The notes under the pieces were generated by a model that made no database searches, had not been told where the DNA came from, and saw nothing but the letters and a program-made list of their open reading frames with translations. The position numbers and the translations under genes were made by a program. From contig DUMB01000011.1 in NCBI GenBank assembly GCA_012840085.1, forward strand, positions 19,519-83,518: a stretch of DNA of 64,000 nucleotides. The letters run 5' to 3'. The stretch is from Clostridiaceae bacterium. GTDB lineage: Bacteria; Bacillota; Clostridia; Acetivibrionales; DUMB01. Position 1 is the first letter of the stretch; the number at the start of each line of letters is the position of its first letter. This document shows positions 30,338 through 40,431 of this stretch, piece after piece.

Positions 30338-30397
30338 ACTACAAGTATTTTGTGCGTAGAAATATTTTGAAACAATTAAAATATTGGAGTGATTTTG

Positions 30398-30952
30398 ATG
30401 GAAGAAAGCAATCTTAAACTTGCCACATTTGCGGGCGGGTGCTTTTGGTGCATGGTGCAGCCCTTTGCGAAACTAAATGGGGTAATTGATGTAATATCGG
30501 GATATACCGGCGGTCATGTGGAGAATCCAACATATGAAAATGTATGCAGGGGAAATACGGGACATTATGAAGCTGTGCAAATTACTTATGACCCTTCAAA
30601 AATAAGCTATGAAGAACTTCTTGACACTTTTTGGAGGCAGGTTGACCCTACAGATGCCGGTGGACAGTTTGCAGACAGAGGCAAACAGTATCAAACTGCA
30701 ATTTTTTATCATGATGAAGAACAAAAAAAGCTTGCCGAAGAATCAAGGGCAAAACTTGAAAGAATGAAAAAATTCAGCGGTCCAATTGTTACAGATATTC
30801 TACCAGCCTCAAAATTCTATCCTGCAGAAGACTACCATCAGGATTACTATGAAAAGAATCCTGAGCATTATAAAAGATACAGGATAGGTTCAGGACGTGA
30901 GAATTATTTGTGCAGAATCTGGAGCGAAGAGGGGGACAGAAAAAATGGGTAA
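30398..30952 (+). CDS. msrA: peptide-methionine (S)-S-oxide reductase
   Basis: [40 protein letters not shown]. Confidence 0.96.
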   Translation: MEESNLKLATFAGGCFWCMVQPFAKLNGVIDVISGYTGGHVENPTYENVCRGNTGHYEAVQITYDPSKISYEELLDTFWRQVDPTDAGGQFADRGKQYQTAIFYHDEEQKKLAEESRAKLERMKKFSGPIVTDILPASKFYPAEDYHQDYYEKNPEHYKRYRIGSGRENYLCRIWSEEGDRKNG

Positions 30953-31508
30953 GACCGGAGACAATACTCAAAAATTCTGCAATTCGCAAGGCGGTTCTAC
31001 AAGTTCAGATTCTTGTTCCAAGAATTCTGTCAAATATGCCAGGCCGTCAAAAGAAGAACTAAAAAGAACACTTACACCCATGCAGCATAAAGTGACACAG
31101 GAAAATGGCACAGAGCCTCCATTCCAAAATGAATACTGGGACAATAAAGAACAGGGCATATATGTGGATATTGTTTCGGGAGAACCGCTTTTCAGCTCTC
31201 TTGATAAATTTGACTCAGGCTGTGGATGGCCTAGTTTTACAAAACCGATTGAAAAGGAAAATATAATAGAAAAACTTGATACAAGTCATTTTATGATCAG
31301 GACTGAAGTCAGAAGCAAGCAAGGTGATTCCCATCTGGGGCACGTATTTAGTGACGGACCGAAGCCTACAGGTTTGAGATATTGCATAAATTCAGCAGCT
31401 CTTAAGTTTATACCTGTAAAGGATATGGAGAAAGAAGGATATGGGGAATATCTGAAATTATTTAATGGCAATTCGGAGAAAAATGTCGATTCAGAGAAAA
31501 AAGATTGA
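30945..31508 (+). CDS. msrB: peptide-methionine (R)-S-oxide reductase
   Basis: [43 protein letters not shown]; start overlaps the msrA stop. Confidence 0.95.
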   Translation: MGKTGDNTQKFCNSQGGSTSSDSCSKNSVKYARPSKEELKRTLTPMQHKVTQENGTEPPFQNEYWDNKEQGIYVDIVSGEPLFSSLDKFDSGCGWPSFTKPIEKENIIEKLDTSHFMIRTEVRSKQGDSHLGHVFSDGPKPTGLRYCINSAALKFIPVKDMEKEGYGEYLKLFNGNSEKNVDSEKKD

Positions 31509-31729
31509 AATTAACAGCTTTTATATGAGGTTTAATGGGTGAATATGGGCTGGTGAGTATGCTATAATATGAAAGCACAGCTTGTATATAATGGCAATAA
31601 GCTTTTTTAGATGGCCCGGCCATTTAGAAGAGCATTTTTAAAAAGCATTAATAATTCAGGTGGTACAAAGCAAAGTATTAGCAGTATACTTTGGAGTATC
31701 ATTTGCAGTTTTGTCGAGGTGAAAGAAAA

Positions 31730-32272
31730 ATGCAGGAACTCTGGCAACTATTTATTATTTTTTGCCGCATAGGTGGTTTTACTTTTGGCGGGGGTTATGC
31801 AATGCTTCCGATAATACAGCGGGAAATTGTAGAAAAGAGAAATTGGGCCAGCGACCAGGAAATACTCGATTACTATGCAATAGGGCAAACCACACCCGGG
31901 ATTATTGCAGTGAATACTGCAACCTTTATAGGGTATAAGAGAAAAGGAATAATCGGTGCAATTACAGCAACTGCAGGTATGGTGTTTCCATCTATGGTGA
32001 TTATTACATTAATAGCGGCATTTTTTACACAATTCAAGGATTATCAGATTGTTAAACACGCTTTTGCAGGTATTAGAGTAGCCGTTGTAGTTTTAATATT
32101 AAACGCTGTGATAAAGATGTGGAAAAATTCTGTGAAGGACTGGATAGGTATAGTCATATTTTGTGCAACATTTGTTATAGCTGCATTTACACAGATTTCT
32201 CCCATAATTGTTATAATAATTTCCGCAATTGCAGGCATTTTCATCAATATAAGAAAGGTAGAAGCAAAATGA
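31730..32272 (+). CDS. chromate transporter, half-size ChrA subunit
   Basis: FGGGYAMLPIIQREIVEKRNW and GQTTPGIIAVNTATFIGYK. Confidence 0.92.
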   Translation: MQELWQLFIIFCRIGGFTFGGGYAMLPIIQREIVEKRNWASDQEILDYYAIGQTTPGIIAVNTATFIGYKRKGIIGAITATAGMVFPSMVIITLIAAFFTQFKDYQIVKHAFAGIRVAVVVLILNAVIKMWKNSVKDWIGIVIFCATFVIAAFTQISPIIVIIISAIAGIFINIRKVEAK

Positions 32273-32832
32273 TCTTGTTGACGATGTTTCTTGAATTTTT
32301 TAAGGTCGGATTGTTTGCCATAGGCGGGGGACTGGCTACAATACCATTTCTTCAGGAACTTGCAAATAAATATAACTGGTACACAAGCCAGGAACTTGTT
32401 GATATGATTGCCGTTTCTGAATCTACACCCGGTCCGATTGGAATTAACATGGCAACTTATGTTGGTTATAAAGTTGGCGGTATTCCTGGAGTGGTAACAG
32501 CCGTTACTGGGATTGTCATGCCGTCGGTTATTGTAATAATACTAATAGCCCATTTCTACTCGAGATTTAATGAAAAGCCTCTGGTAAAATCCGCTTTTTA
32601 CGGCCTCAGACCGGCAGTAACGGGACTTATAGCGGCTGCTGGGTTTGAGGTCGCAAGGATTTCACTGTTAAACATTGAAAAATTTTTTGAGAAATATAAT
32701 GTATTGGACCTGATAAATATAAAGTCCCTTATATTATTTGCGGTAATTTTATTTCTGACAAATAAATACAAAAAACATCCGATAGTGTACCTGGTTTTTG
32801 CGGCAATTATTGGCATTGTGTTTAAATTTTAA
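32269..32832 (+). CDS. chromate transporter, half-size ChrA subunit
   Basis: GGGLATIPFLQELANKYNW and SESTPGPIGINMATYVGYK; ATGA overlap with the preceding gene. Confidence 0.92.
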   Translation: MILLTMFLEFFKVGLFAIGGGLATIPFLQELANKYNWYTSQELVDMIAVSESTPGPIGINMATYVGYKVGGIPGVVTAVTGIVMPSVIVIILIAHFYSRFNEKPLVKSAFYGLRPAVTGLIAAAGFEVARISLLNIEKFFEKYNVLDLINIKSLILFAVILFLTNKYKKHPIVYLVFAAIIGIVFKF

Positions 32833-32991
32833 TAATACTTTGGAAAGCCGCAATATGACAGCCGCTAATTTGTTACCAATATTAGCCAAGGAAAAAGATA
32901 AAAGCATAAACTAGCTCCAATGCAATCAGACTAACTAATGATATATTTTATATCAATTTTAAGTTTGAAAATGTTGGAGGTAAATAGCTTT

Positions 32992-33189
32992 ATGCATGGT
33001 GTAGTAAAATGGTTTAATCCCGATAAAGGATATGGTTTTATTCAGAGCGACGATGGTGAAGATGTATTTGTACACTATTCGGCGATACAGGCAGAAGGAT
33101 TCAAAACGCTTACTGAAGGCCAGAGGGTTCAATTTGATATTGAAACCGGCCAAAGAGGTGCACAAGCTGCCAACGTGATTATTTTATAA
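32992..33189 (+). CDS. cold shock domain protein
   Basis: [35 protein letters not shown] ttggagg upstream of 32992. Confidence 0.95.
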   Translation: MHGVVKWFNPDKGYGFIQSDDGEDVFVHYSAIQAEGFKTLTEGQRVQFDIETGQRGAQAANVIIL

Positions 33190-33370
33190 AGCAAATACCA
33201 GCTGGTTTTACCTGCTGTACCGGCTTGTTGGCAGAAATAATACCGGGCAAAGAGAAAAAGATAATAAGTCGGTAAGAGGCTTAAAACAGACCGCTTTGAT
33301 CAGATCGTTTTAACCAGATTAACCAGATTATTTTAGTTGAAATAATGAAATATTTAGAGTTGAAAGCACA

Positions 33371-33400
33371 GCACTGTATAAAATATACAGTGCCTTTTTT
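33371..33400 (+). terminator. intrinsic terminator after csp
   Basis: GCACTGTATA-aaa-TATACAGTGC-CTTTTTT. Confidence 0.88.
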
Positions 33401-33586
33401 AATATTGCCCAATAAACTCTATAAATTATTATCCATGTAATGTAAAAAATAGTGATTCATATAATACAGAAAACATTAGAAAAGAAATATTAAAACAAAA
33501 AAATACCAGAATAATAAATACTAAAATTAGAAGATAATGTAACATATTAGAAGATAATGTAACATAAAAAAATTTTTATTATAATA

Positions 33587-33638
33587 TTGACAAATAAAAA
33601 TAATAAATTTATAATATAAGTAATCGATTACGTAATCG
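33587..33638 (+). promoter_or_regulatory. consensus sigma-A promoter plus LacI-type operator
   Basis: TTGACA (33587-33592), 17-bp spacer, TATAAT (33610-33615), then palindromes GTAATCGATTAC and CGATTACGTAATCG (33620-33638). Confidence 0.75.
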
Positions 33639-33718
33639 TTTAAGTCAAATTTTTACTCATTAAAAAGTGAGCATTAATTATGCGTAAACGATTAACTAAT
33701 GATTAGGAGCTATGTACG

Positions 33719-34723
33719 ATGAGGGTAAACATAAAGCAAGTGGCCGAAGCTGCAAAGGTTTCTACTGCCACAGTATCTCATGTAATTAACAATACTCGTT
33801 ATGTATCTGAAGAAACCAGAAACAGAGTTCTTGCAGCTCTTAAGGAACTCAATTACCGTCCCAGCAATATTGCAAGAAGTTTACGCACTCAAGAGACCAA
33901 GACTATTGGCTTGCTTATGCCTATCATGGTTTATAGTTCTTTTGACTATTACTTCATGTTAGTAGCACATGGTATTCGTTCAACATTGAAAGAAAAAGGT
34001 TACAGTCTCATTTTGGGTAGTTCTGGAAACTCAAAAGAATGTGAAATAGAACAAATTGAATCTTTCATTACTCAACGGATTGACGGACTTATCATACTCC
34101 CCACAGAAAGTGACAGCGACTATCTGAGCAATACACTAAAAGGCAATTTCCCGGTTGTATTTATCGATCGTAGGGCAAAAGGCTGCAAAGGCGATTGCGT
34201 GTTGGCTGATAACTTTCAAGGTTCTTATGATGCCGTTACTGCTCTTATTAATAAGGGGCACAGAAAGATAGGCTTTATTACAAATAATCTAAAAGCAACC
34301 ACTATTGAAGAAAGAATAACAGGTTACAAAAAAGCATTAACCGACCATGGTATAAAAGTAGATGAATCGCTAATGAGGTTTGGCGATTATACATATGAAA
34401 CGGGTTATATGCTTATGAAGGATCTGTTGGAAAAAGAAAAAGAAATAACTGCTGTATTTATAGCTGATAACCTCCTTACTATGGGATCGTTGGAGTATTT
34501 GTATGAAATTAATAAGAAAATTCCTGAAGAAATAGCAATTATTAGCTTTGATGATTTTGAATGGGAGAGGATTATTACACCGCCGCTTTCTGTTGTAAAA
34601 CAGCCACCTTTTGAAATAGGGCAAAAAGCAGCAGAAGTACTATTAGAAAGGTTAAGTAATCCTGATAAGCCATATACTGAATATCGTCTGCCTACTGAGC
34701 TGGTTGTCCGAAAATCATTCTAG
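33719..34723 (+). CDS. LacI family transcriptional regulator
   Basis: MRVNIKQVAEAAKVSTATVSHVINNTRYVSEETRNRVLAALKELNYRPSNIARSLR HTH; periplasmic-binding-protein-like C-domain. Confidence 0.95.
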   Translation: MRVNIKQVAEAAKVSTATVSHVINNTRYVSEETRNRVLAALKELNYRPSNIARSLRTQETKTIGLLMPIMVYSSFDYYFMLVAHGIRSTLKEKGYSLILGSSGNSKECEIEQIESFITQRIDGLIILPTESDSDYLSNTLKGNFPVVFIDRRAKGCKGDCVLADNFQGSYDAVTALINKGHRKIGFITNNLKATTIEERITGYKKALTDHGIKVDESLMRFGDYTYETGYMLMKDLLEKEKEITAVFIADNLLTMGSLEYLYEINKKIPEEIAIISFDDFEWERIITPPLSVVKQPPFEIGQKAAEVLLERLSNPDKPYTEYRLPTELVVRKSF

Positions 34724-35249
34724 TAGAGTGAAATATTGTTAGCATTGATATTGTGCTCATATAAATCACATAATATTTCTTGCTAAAATGACAGAATTAA
34801 CTAGTAATTCGGGTGTATAAGCAATTCAGCAGTGCATAATGGTTTCGGGGGTGGTAAGGTCGTCAATATAAACATACTCATAAAGTAGAGATTTTAATTC
34901 TCAGGTTGGTAATAGTGCTTGAGATAATACTAAGGTATGTAGCTTTATTGTCTCAAAATAATGCAAGTCTGTTGCAATCTCAAGTAGTGTATTTGTTTCA
35001 GTATTGTTTCGTCTCTTTTTGGCCTAAACTTCGCAAAAAATTTTTCTTGCTGAGATTTTACTTCGTGGTTTTACTTCATGTTTTGTTTTACAAATAAATA
35101 AAAATTTACCATAACAAAATTTCATCTTGCAATATACACCAATGATGTTTTACCCTAATATAAACAGGTCTAATTAGGACTTGTTGTCTGGTGTTAAATT
35201 ATAACAAAAATGTTATTATTTACTAATTAATATTAAGGAGGTAAGTATT

Positions 35250-36467
35250 ATGACTTCTCGTGAAAGAGTGAGAATGGCTTTAAGACATCAGGAACCTGAT
35301 AAGGTGCCAATTGACTTTGGTGGTATGAGATCTACAGGAATCAGTGCAATGGCTTATAACAAATTGAAAGAATATCTTGGAATAAAAGGTGGAGTAACAA
35401 AGTTATATGATATTCAACAGCAGTTGGCAGAGCCCGAACTTGAAATAGTTGACATGATGGGTGGCGACGTCGTTCAGTTGCACAGGCTTGAACCTTCCTT
35501 TGGAATCAAGATTGACAGGTGGAAACCGGGCAAGTTACCTGATGGTTCCGATTGTATAGAACCTTATGACCTTAATCCTGTTGTTAACGAAAAGGGCGGT
35601 CTGGATATAAAAGCAGGAGATACTGTTATTGCAACAATGCCCAAAGGTGGATATTACTATGATGTAGTATACCATGCATATGAGAATGTAGAAACAAAAG
35701 AAGATATAGATAAACTTCCGGTGCCCGTTATTACTGATGAAGAGTTGGAATACCTCAGAAAAGAAGCAAAGAGGCTGTATGAAACAACCGATAAAGCTAT
35801 ACTTGGCGCTTTCGGTGGAAATATTTTTGAAATGGGACAGGTCGAATGGGGTTATGAAAAATACTTCAGCATGCTCGCTCTGGAACCTGAATTGATGCAC
35901 TACTATCATCAGAGACTTGCAGATGCATGGTTGGTAGCTTTGGAAAGATACCTGGGTGCTGTAGGAGAGTATATAGACGTAATCCAGTTTGGCGATGACC
36001 TTGGAACACAGCTAAATTCCCAGATTTCAGTAGATATGTACAGAGAAATGATTAAACCTTATCACAAGGTCCAATATCAATATGTAAGGAAGAATTATCC
36101 TAATGTAAAAGTATTCTTGCATTGCTGCGGAGCTATCTATAATCTGATACCTGATCTTATTGATGCCGGTGTTGAAGTACTCAATCCTGTTCAGCTTTCT
36201 GCTAAAGGAATGGATCCCGTACGATTAAAGCAAGAGTTTGGTAAAGATCTGGTATTCTGGGGTGCTGGCTGCAATACGCAGACAACTGCTACTTTCGGAA
36301 CTGTTGATGAAGTTGCAGCTGAAGTTGAAAAATATATGAAAATTTTTGCACCAGGTGGAGGTTTCGTATTTACGCAGATACACAACATTCAAGTGAATGT
36401 GCCACCTGAAAACGTAGTAGCAATTTATGAAACTGCCAAGAAGTTTAGAAACTATCCGGTAGTTTAA
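35250..36467 (+). CDS. uroporphyrinogen decarboxylase (URO-D) family protein, MtaA/CmuA-like
   Basis: MTSRERVRMALRHQEPDKVPIDFGG and VFLHCCGAIYNLIPDLIDAGVEVLNPVQ; RBS aaggaggt. Confidence 0.88.
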   Translation: MTSRERVRMALRHQEPDKVPIDFGGMRSTGISAMAYNKLKEYLGIKGGVTKLYDIQQQLAEPELEIVDMMGGDVVQLHRLEPSFGIKIDRWKPGKLPDGSDCIEPYDLNPVVNEKGGLDIKAGDTVIATMPKGGYYYDVVYHAYENVETKEDIDKLPVPVITDEELEYLRKEAKRLYETTDKAILGAFGGNIFEMGQVEWGYEKYFSMLALEPELMHYYHQRLADAWLVALERYLGAVGEYIDVIQFGDDLGTQLNSQISVDMYREMIKPYHKVQYQYVRKNYPNVKVFLHCCGAIYNLIPDLIDAGVEVLNPVQLSAKGMDPVRLKQEFGKDLVFWGAGCNTQTTATFGTVDEVAAEVEKYMKIFAPGGGFVFTQIHNIQVNVPPENVVAIYETAKKFRNYPVV

Positions 36468-36590
36468 CCTTCAAGCAGTTTAATCGCTAATTAGTTCATT
36501 CATCAATTAGTTAAGCATCAATTAGTTTAACTGACCATCATTTTAGCTGCCCTATTGTTTTTAACTATCCAGTCATTTAAAGTGCCTTTA

Positions 36591-36654
36591 ACAAGTTGAT
36601 ATAGTTGATAAGTTGATATAAAAGTTGATTCAACTTTAGACTATATCAACTTGT
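36591..36654 (+). promoter_or_regulatory. nested stem-loop between the UroD-like and binding-protein genes
   Basis: ACAAGTTGATATAGT ... ACTATATCAACTTGT (perfect 15-bp arms) with inner AAAGTTGA/TCAACTTT; no following T-run. Confidence 0.75.
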
Positions 36655-36691
36655 AAAAGAATAATTATATTCATAATTAGGAGGTATGGCT

Positions 36692-37771
36692 ATGGCAAAG
36701 AAAGTCCTAGCAATTCTACTACTCATGTTTTTTGTTCTCAGTATGGCAGTAGGTTGTGCTCAGAAGGAAACAAATCAGCCCGCAAATCAGACATCAAAGA
36801 CAGATGAAACATCAAAAGCAGACGAGACGGCAAAAACTGACGGAGCAGAGCAAACTTCGGGCAAGAAGATTAAAATCGGTTATGTTTGCAACTTTATGAA
36901 CGCTGAATGGTATCAGAACGTTATTAAAGGTGCAAAACATAAAGCTGCACAATTAGGCGTAGATATCGATGTGGCAGATGCCAACAACGACAGTGCACAA
37001 CAGGTATCCTTTGCAGAGAACCTGATGGCTCAGGGGATAGATGTACTTGCATTGACTCCTGTTGATGCCAAGACCTTAAAACCTGTAATTGAATCAGCAA
37101 AAGCAAAGGGTATAGCGGTAGTAACTGAATCAAACCCGGTAGGCGGCGAAGCTACTACAGTCGGTGCTGACAACAAAGCTGCAGGAAAAATGGCAGGCCT
37201 GTGGATGGGTGAATATGCAAAGAAAAACAACATGGAACTCAAATTGCTCATAGTTGGATTCCCGAACTTTGAAGACTGCCGACTCAGAGTTGAAGGATTC
37301 AAAGAAGGTCTTGAAGAGACTGGCGCAAAATACACCATTAAACAGGAAGTTGACTCACAAGGCCTGAAGGAAAAAGCCCTTGCAGTGTCTACAGATGCTT
37401 TGACAGCAAATCCTGATATTAATGCTATATTCGGAATTAATGATGACTCTACACAGGGCGCTATTCAAGCATACAAATCCTCAGGATTGGATATGAGCAA
37501 ACTTGTAGCAGTAGGCTTTGGACTTGAAGGATCAGTCGGACGTGAAGCACTTCTTAATAATACTCCTATAAAAGCTGAACTTGCCATGTTCCCGGAATAT
37601 GTCGGCGCTTTACTCGTTGAGTCTTGTGTAAAAGCATATAACGGCGAGAAGCTTCCTGAACGTTTGGTAACTCCGACAACCATGATTACACCTGACACAT
37701 ACAAAGACTTCTACAAGCAGGAAGGCAATGACTGGATGTTAGACTTTAGTGCGGTAGAAGCAATCAAGTAA
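36692..37771 (+). CDS. sugar ABC transporter substrate-binding lipoprotein (RbsB/Peripla_BP_4)
   Basis: Lipobox MAVGCAQ; IKIGYVCNFMNAEWYQNVIKGAKHKAAQLGV; INAIFGINDDSTQGA. Confidence 0.93.
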   Translation: MAKKVLAILLLMFFVLSMAVGCAQKETNQPANQTSKTDETSKADETAKTDGAEQTSGKKIKIGYVCNFMNAEWYQNVIKGAKHKAAQLGVDIDVADANNDSAQQVSFAENLMAQGIDVLALTPVDAKTLKPVIESAKAKGIAVVTESNPVGGEATTVGADNKAAGKMAGLWMGEYAKKNNMELKLLIVGFPNFEDCRLRVEGFKEGLEETGAKYTIKQEVDSQGLKEKALAVSTDALTANPDINAIFGINDDSTQGAIQAYKSSGLDMSKLVAVGFGLEGSVGREALLNNTPIKAELAMFPEYVGALLVESCVKAYNGEKLPERLVTPTTMITPDTYKDFYKQEGNDWMLDFSAVEAIK

Positions 37772-37788
37772 ATTCCAGGAGTACTAAG

Positions 37789-37837
37789 GATAAAAGGTTT
37801 GGAAATTGCCTGATGACAGTTCTCCAAACCTTTTATC
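37789..37837 (+). promoter_or_regulatory. stem-loop between binding-protein and permease genes
   Basis: GATAAAAGGTTTGGA ... TCCAAACCTTTTATC perfect 15-bp arms; followed by A-tract, not T-tract. Confidence 0.75.
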
Positions 37838-37900
37838 AAAAAAATATGTAAAATTGCTTTTTCAGCCTGAGACAATTATAGAAAGGTAGGCAATAATCAT

Positions 37901-38890
37901 ATGGAAAAAACAAGTAAGGGACATTTCTTTAAATCTATAACAAGGTTTGAACAGGCTGCTCTAGTTATAGCATTACTTGCTATATGCATTGTATTTAGTA
38001 TTCTGTCCAGTAGTTTTATGACCGTACTTAATATTACAAACGTATTAAGACAAGTATCTCTGATGGTCATAGCGGGTATAGGCATGGTGTTGCTGCTGCT
38101 TTTAGGTGAAATTGACATCAGTGTAGGCTCTTTACAAGCTGCCGTCGGAATTGCCTCAGTTACTGTGCTTAACGCTACCGGGAGTATTATACTGGCCCTG
38201 TTGGCCGCACTTGCCACCGGGGTTGTATCAGGGCTTTTAAACGGCATAATTGTAACAAAGGGAGGAGTTAATTCATTCATAGCAACATTGGGTACAATGG
38301 CCATTATAAGGGGCATCGGAATGGTTGTAACAAAAGCAGTGTCTATTCCGGTCAGAGTACCTGAATTCGCTGAAATTGGTGCAGGACAGCTCTTCGGGAT
38401 ACCTGTACCGGTAATAATCAGTGCAGCTCTCGTTATATTTTTCTATTTCGTATTAAATCATACAATTTTTGGTAGGCAAATCTATGCTATCGGCGGAAAT
38501 AGTGAAGCCGCAAAGCTTGCAGGCCTTCCCGTTCAAAAAATAAAGCTTCAGGTGTTTGTACTGGCTGGTGTTCTTTTTGCACTCAGTGCATTCATACTTG
38601 CTTCCAGGCTTGATGCAGGTCAGCCTATAGCCGGTCAGGGATTTGAAATGCAGGTTATAGCAGCCGTTATCTTGGGAGGCGTAAGCATGTCCGGAGGAAA
38701 CGGAACACTTTCAGGTGCACTTTTAGGCATGCTCATACTTGGAGTTATACAAAATGGATTGGTGCTGCTCAATGTTTCATCTTTTTATCATGATATAGTT
38801 CGTGGCGCAGTCATAATATTAGCGGTATATCTTGATGAAAGGCGCAAGAAAAATGCTGCAAAACAACTTCTGAGATCAAGTAATAAGTAA
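37901..38890 (+). CDS. sugar ABC transporter permease (RbsC-like)
   Basis: GEIDISVGSLQAAVG, GGNSEAAKLAGLPVQKIKL, AAVILGGVSMSGGNGT. Confidence 0.93.
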   Translation: MEKTSKGHFFKSITRFEQAALVIALLAICIVFSILSSSFMTVLNITNVLRQVSLMVIAGIGMVLLLLLGEIDISVGSLQAAVGIASVTVLNATGSIILALLAALATGVVSGLLNGIIVTKGGVNSFIATLGTMAIIRGIGMVVTKAVSIPVRVPEFAEIGAGQLFGIPVPVIISAALVIFFYFVLNHTIFGRQIYAIGGNSEAAKLAGLPVQKIKLQVFVLAGVLFALSAFILASRLDAGQPIAGQGFEMQVIAAVILGGVSMSGGNGTLSGALLGMLILGVIQNGLVLLNVSSFYHDIVRGAVIILAVYLDERRKKNAAKQLLRSSNK

Positions 38891-38905
38891 AGGGGGGATA
38901 GCCTG

Positions 38906-40387
38906 ATGGAAGGGGAATTCTTACTTGAAGTAAAAGGGGTGCACAAACACTTTCCGGGTGTTCATGCATTGAACGGTGTGAATTTTCAGTTAAGGAGGGG
39001 TGAAGTGCATGCCTTGGTAGGAGAAAACGGCGCAGGTAAATCCACATTGATAAAAATTATATCCGGGGTTCATAACATTGATAATGGAGAATATCTCATT
39101 GAAGGTAAACCTGCGAATATCAGGACCCCTCACGAAGCAATAGAAAAGGGTATCAGTGTTATATACCAGGAATTAACTCTAATACCCCATATGTCAATTG
39201 CCGAAAACATATTCTTTTCACACCTTCCCAACACCAGAGGCAAAGTTAATTGGAAAGAGGTATACGAGAAAACAAGGGAATTGATGTCCTATGTAGGATT
39301 GGACGAAAACCCACGTACGAAAGTAGGCTATCTGCCGGTTGCCAAACAGCAGCTTGTTGAAATAATAAAGGCGCTATCTGCTAATGCAAAAATAATTATA
39401 ATGGATGAACCTACTTCTGCACTTAGTAATAATGAGATAGAAAACTTATGCCGTATTATAAAAGAACTTAAAAGTAAAGGAATAGGAATTATTTATATAT
39501 CACACAAACTGGATGAGATTCTTGAACTGTCTGACAGGATAACAGTATTAAGAGACGGGCAGTATATAGATACCGTAGAAACCGCTGATGTTACCCAGGA
39601 TAAGTTAGTATCGATGATGGTAGGCCGTGAATTAAAGGACATGTATCCCAGACAGGCTTGCGAACCGGGAGAAGTTGTTCTGGAAGTTAAAGGACTCACA
39701 ACTGAAAAGGTATATGATGTTTCCTTCAATGTCCGGGCAGGCGAAATAGTCGGATTTTCCGGGCTAATGGGCGCTGGACGCACAGAACTTGCACGTGCAA
39801 TTATAGGTGCCGATAAAAGAATAAGCGGACAGGTTATCGTAAATGGCAAAGCTGTTCCTGCCGATGCAACGGATAAAGCATTGGAAATGGGCATTGGATA
39901 TGTACCTGAAGACAGAAAAAATCATGGAATATTTGCTCAATGCTGTATAAGAAAAAATATGACAATATCAGCTCTCAAACAATTTAAAAATACTGTAAAG
40001 ATAAACCGGTCAAATGAAACTTTGTCAGTGAATAAAATGGTTGAAGACCTGCATATAAAAACTCCAAGCATTGAACAACTGATATCAAAGCTAAGTGGTG
40101 GAAATCAGCAAAAGGTTATACTTGCACGCTTTCTCATGATGAATGGTATAAAAGTGCTTATTATTGACGAACCAACCAGAGGTATAGATGTTGGGGCAAA
40201 AGCGGAGATCTATAATATTTTGGATCAGCTGACCCATCAAGGGCTTGCCGTTGTTATGATATCATCTGAGATGCCTGAGATTCTGAGCATGTGTGACAGA
40301 ATATACGTAATGAAAAAGGGCAGAGTTACGGCAGAATTCAAGCGTGGAGAAGCAACTCAGGAAAAACTTCTCAGCAAGGCAATCTAA
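38906..40387 (+). CDS. sugar ABC transporter ATP-binding protein (RbsA/MglA-like, two NBDs)
   Basis: [57 protein letters not shown]. Confidence 0.95.
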   Translation: MEGEFLLEVKGVHKHFPGVHALNGVNFQLRRGEVHALVGENGAGKSTLIKIISGVHNIDNGEYLIEGKPANIRTPHEAIEKGISVIYQELTLIPHMSIAENIFFSHLPNTRGKVNWKEVYEKTRELMSYVGLDENPRTKVGYLPVAKQQLVEIIKALSANAKIIIMDEPTSALSNNEIENLCRIIKELKSKGIGIIYISHKLDEILELSDRITVLRDGQYIDTVETADVTQDKLVSMMVGRELKDMYPRQACEPGEVVLEVKGLTTEKVYDVSFNVRAGEIVGFSGLMGAGRTELARAIIGADKRISGQVIVNGKAVPADATDKALEMGIGYVPEDRKNHGIFAQCCIRKNMTISALKQFKNTVKINRSNETLSVNKMVEDLHIKTPSIEQLISKLSGGNQQKVILARFLMMNGIKVLIIDEPTRGIDVGAKAEIYNILDQLTHQGLAVVMISSEMPEILSMCDRIYVMKKGRVTAEFKRGEATQEKLLSKAI

Positions 40388-40431
40388 CGCTTCACAATCA
40401 CGCATTATTATTGAAAAGGGGTGTATATAAA

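Noticed and set aside
31610-31690. T-box-like AGGTGGTAC motif and GGCCCGGCC stem upstream of the chr genes
   Set aside because: Lacks the conserved T-box sequence AGGGTGGNACCGCG and an aminoacyl-synthetase or amino-acid gene context.
34735-35249. 500-bp lacI-UroD intergenic region as a possible ncRNA or riboswitch
   Set aside because: No conserved riboswitch signature recognised; left unannotated. The small ORF 34906-35097 is not convincing.
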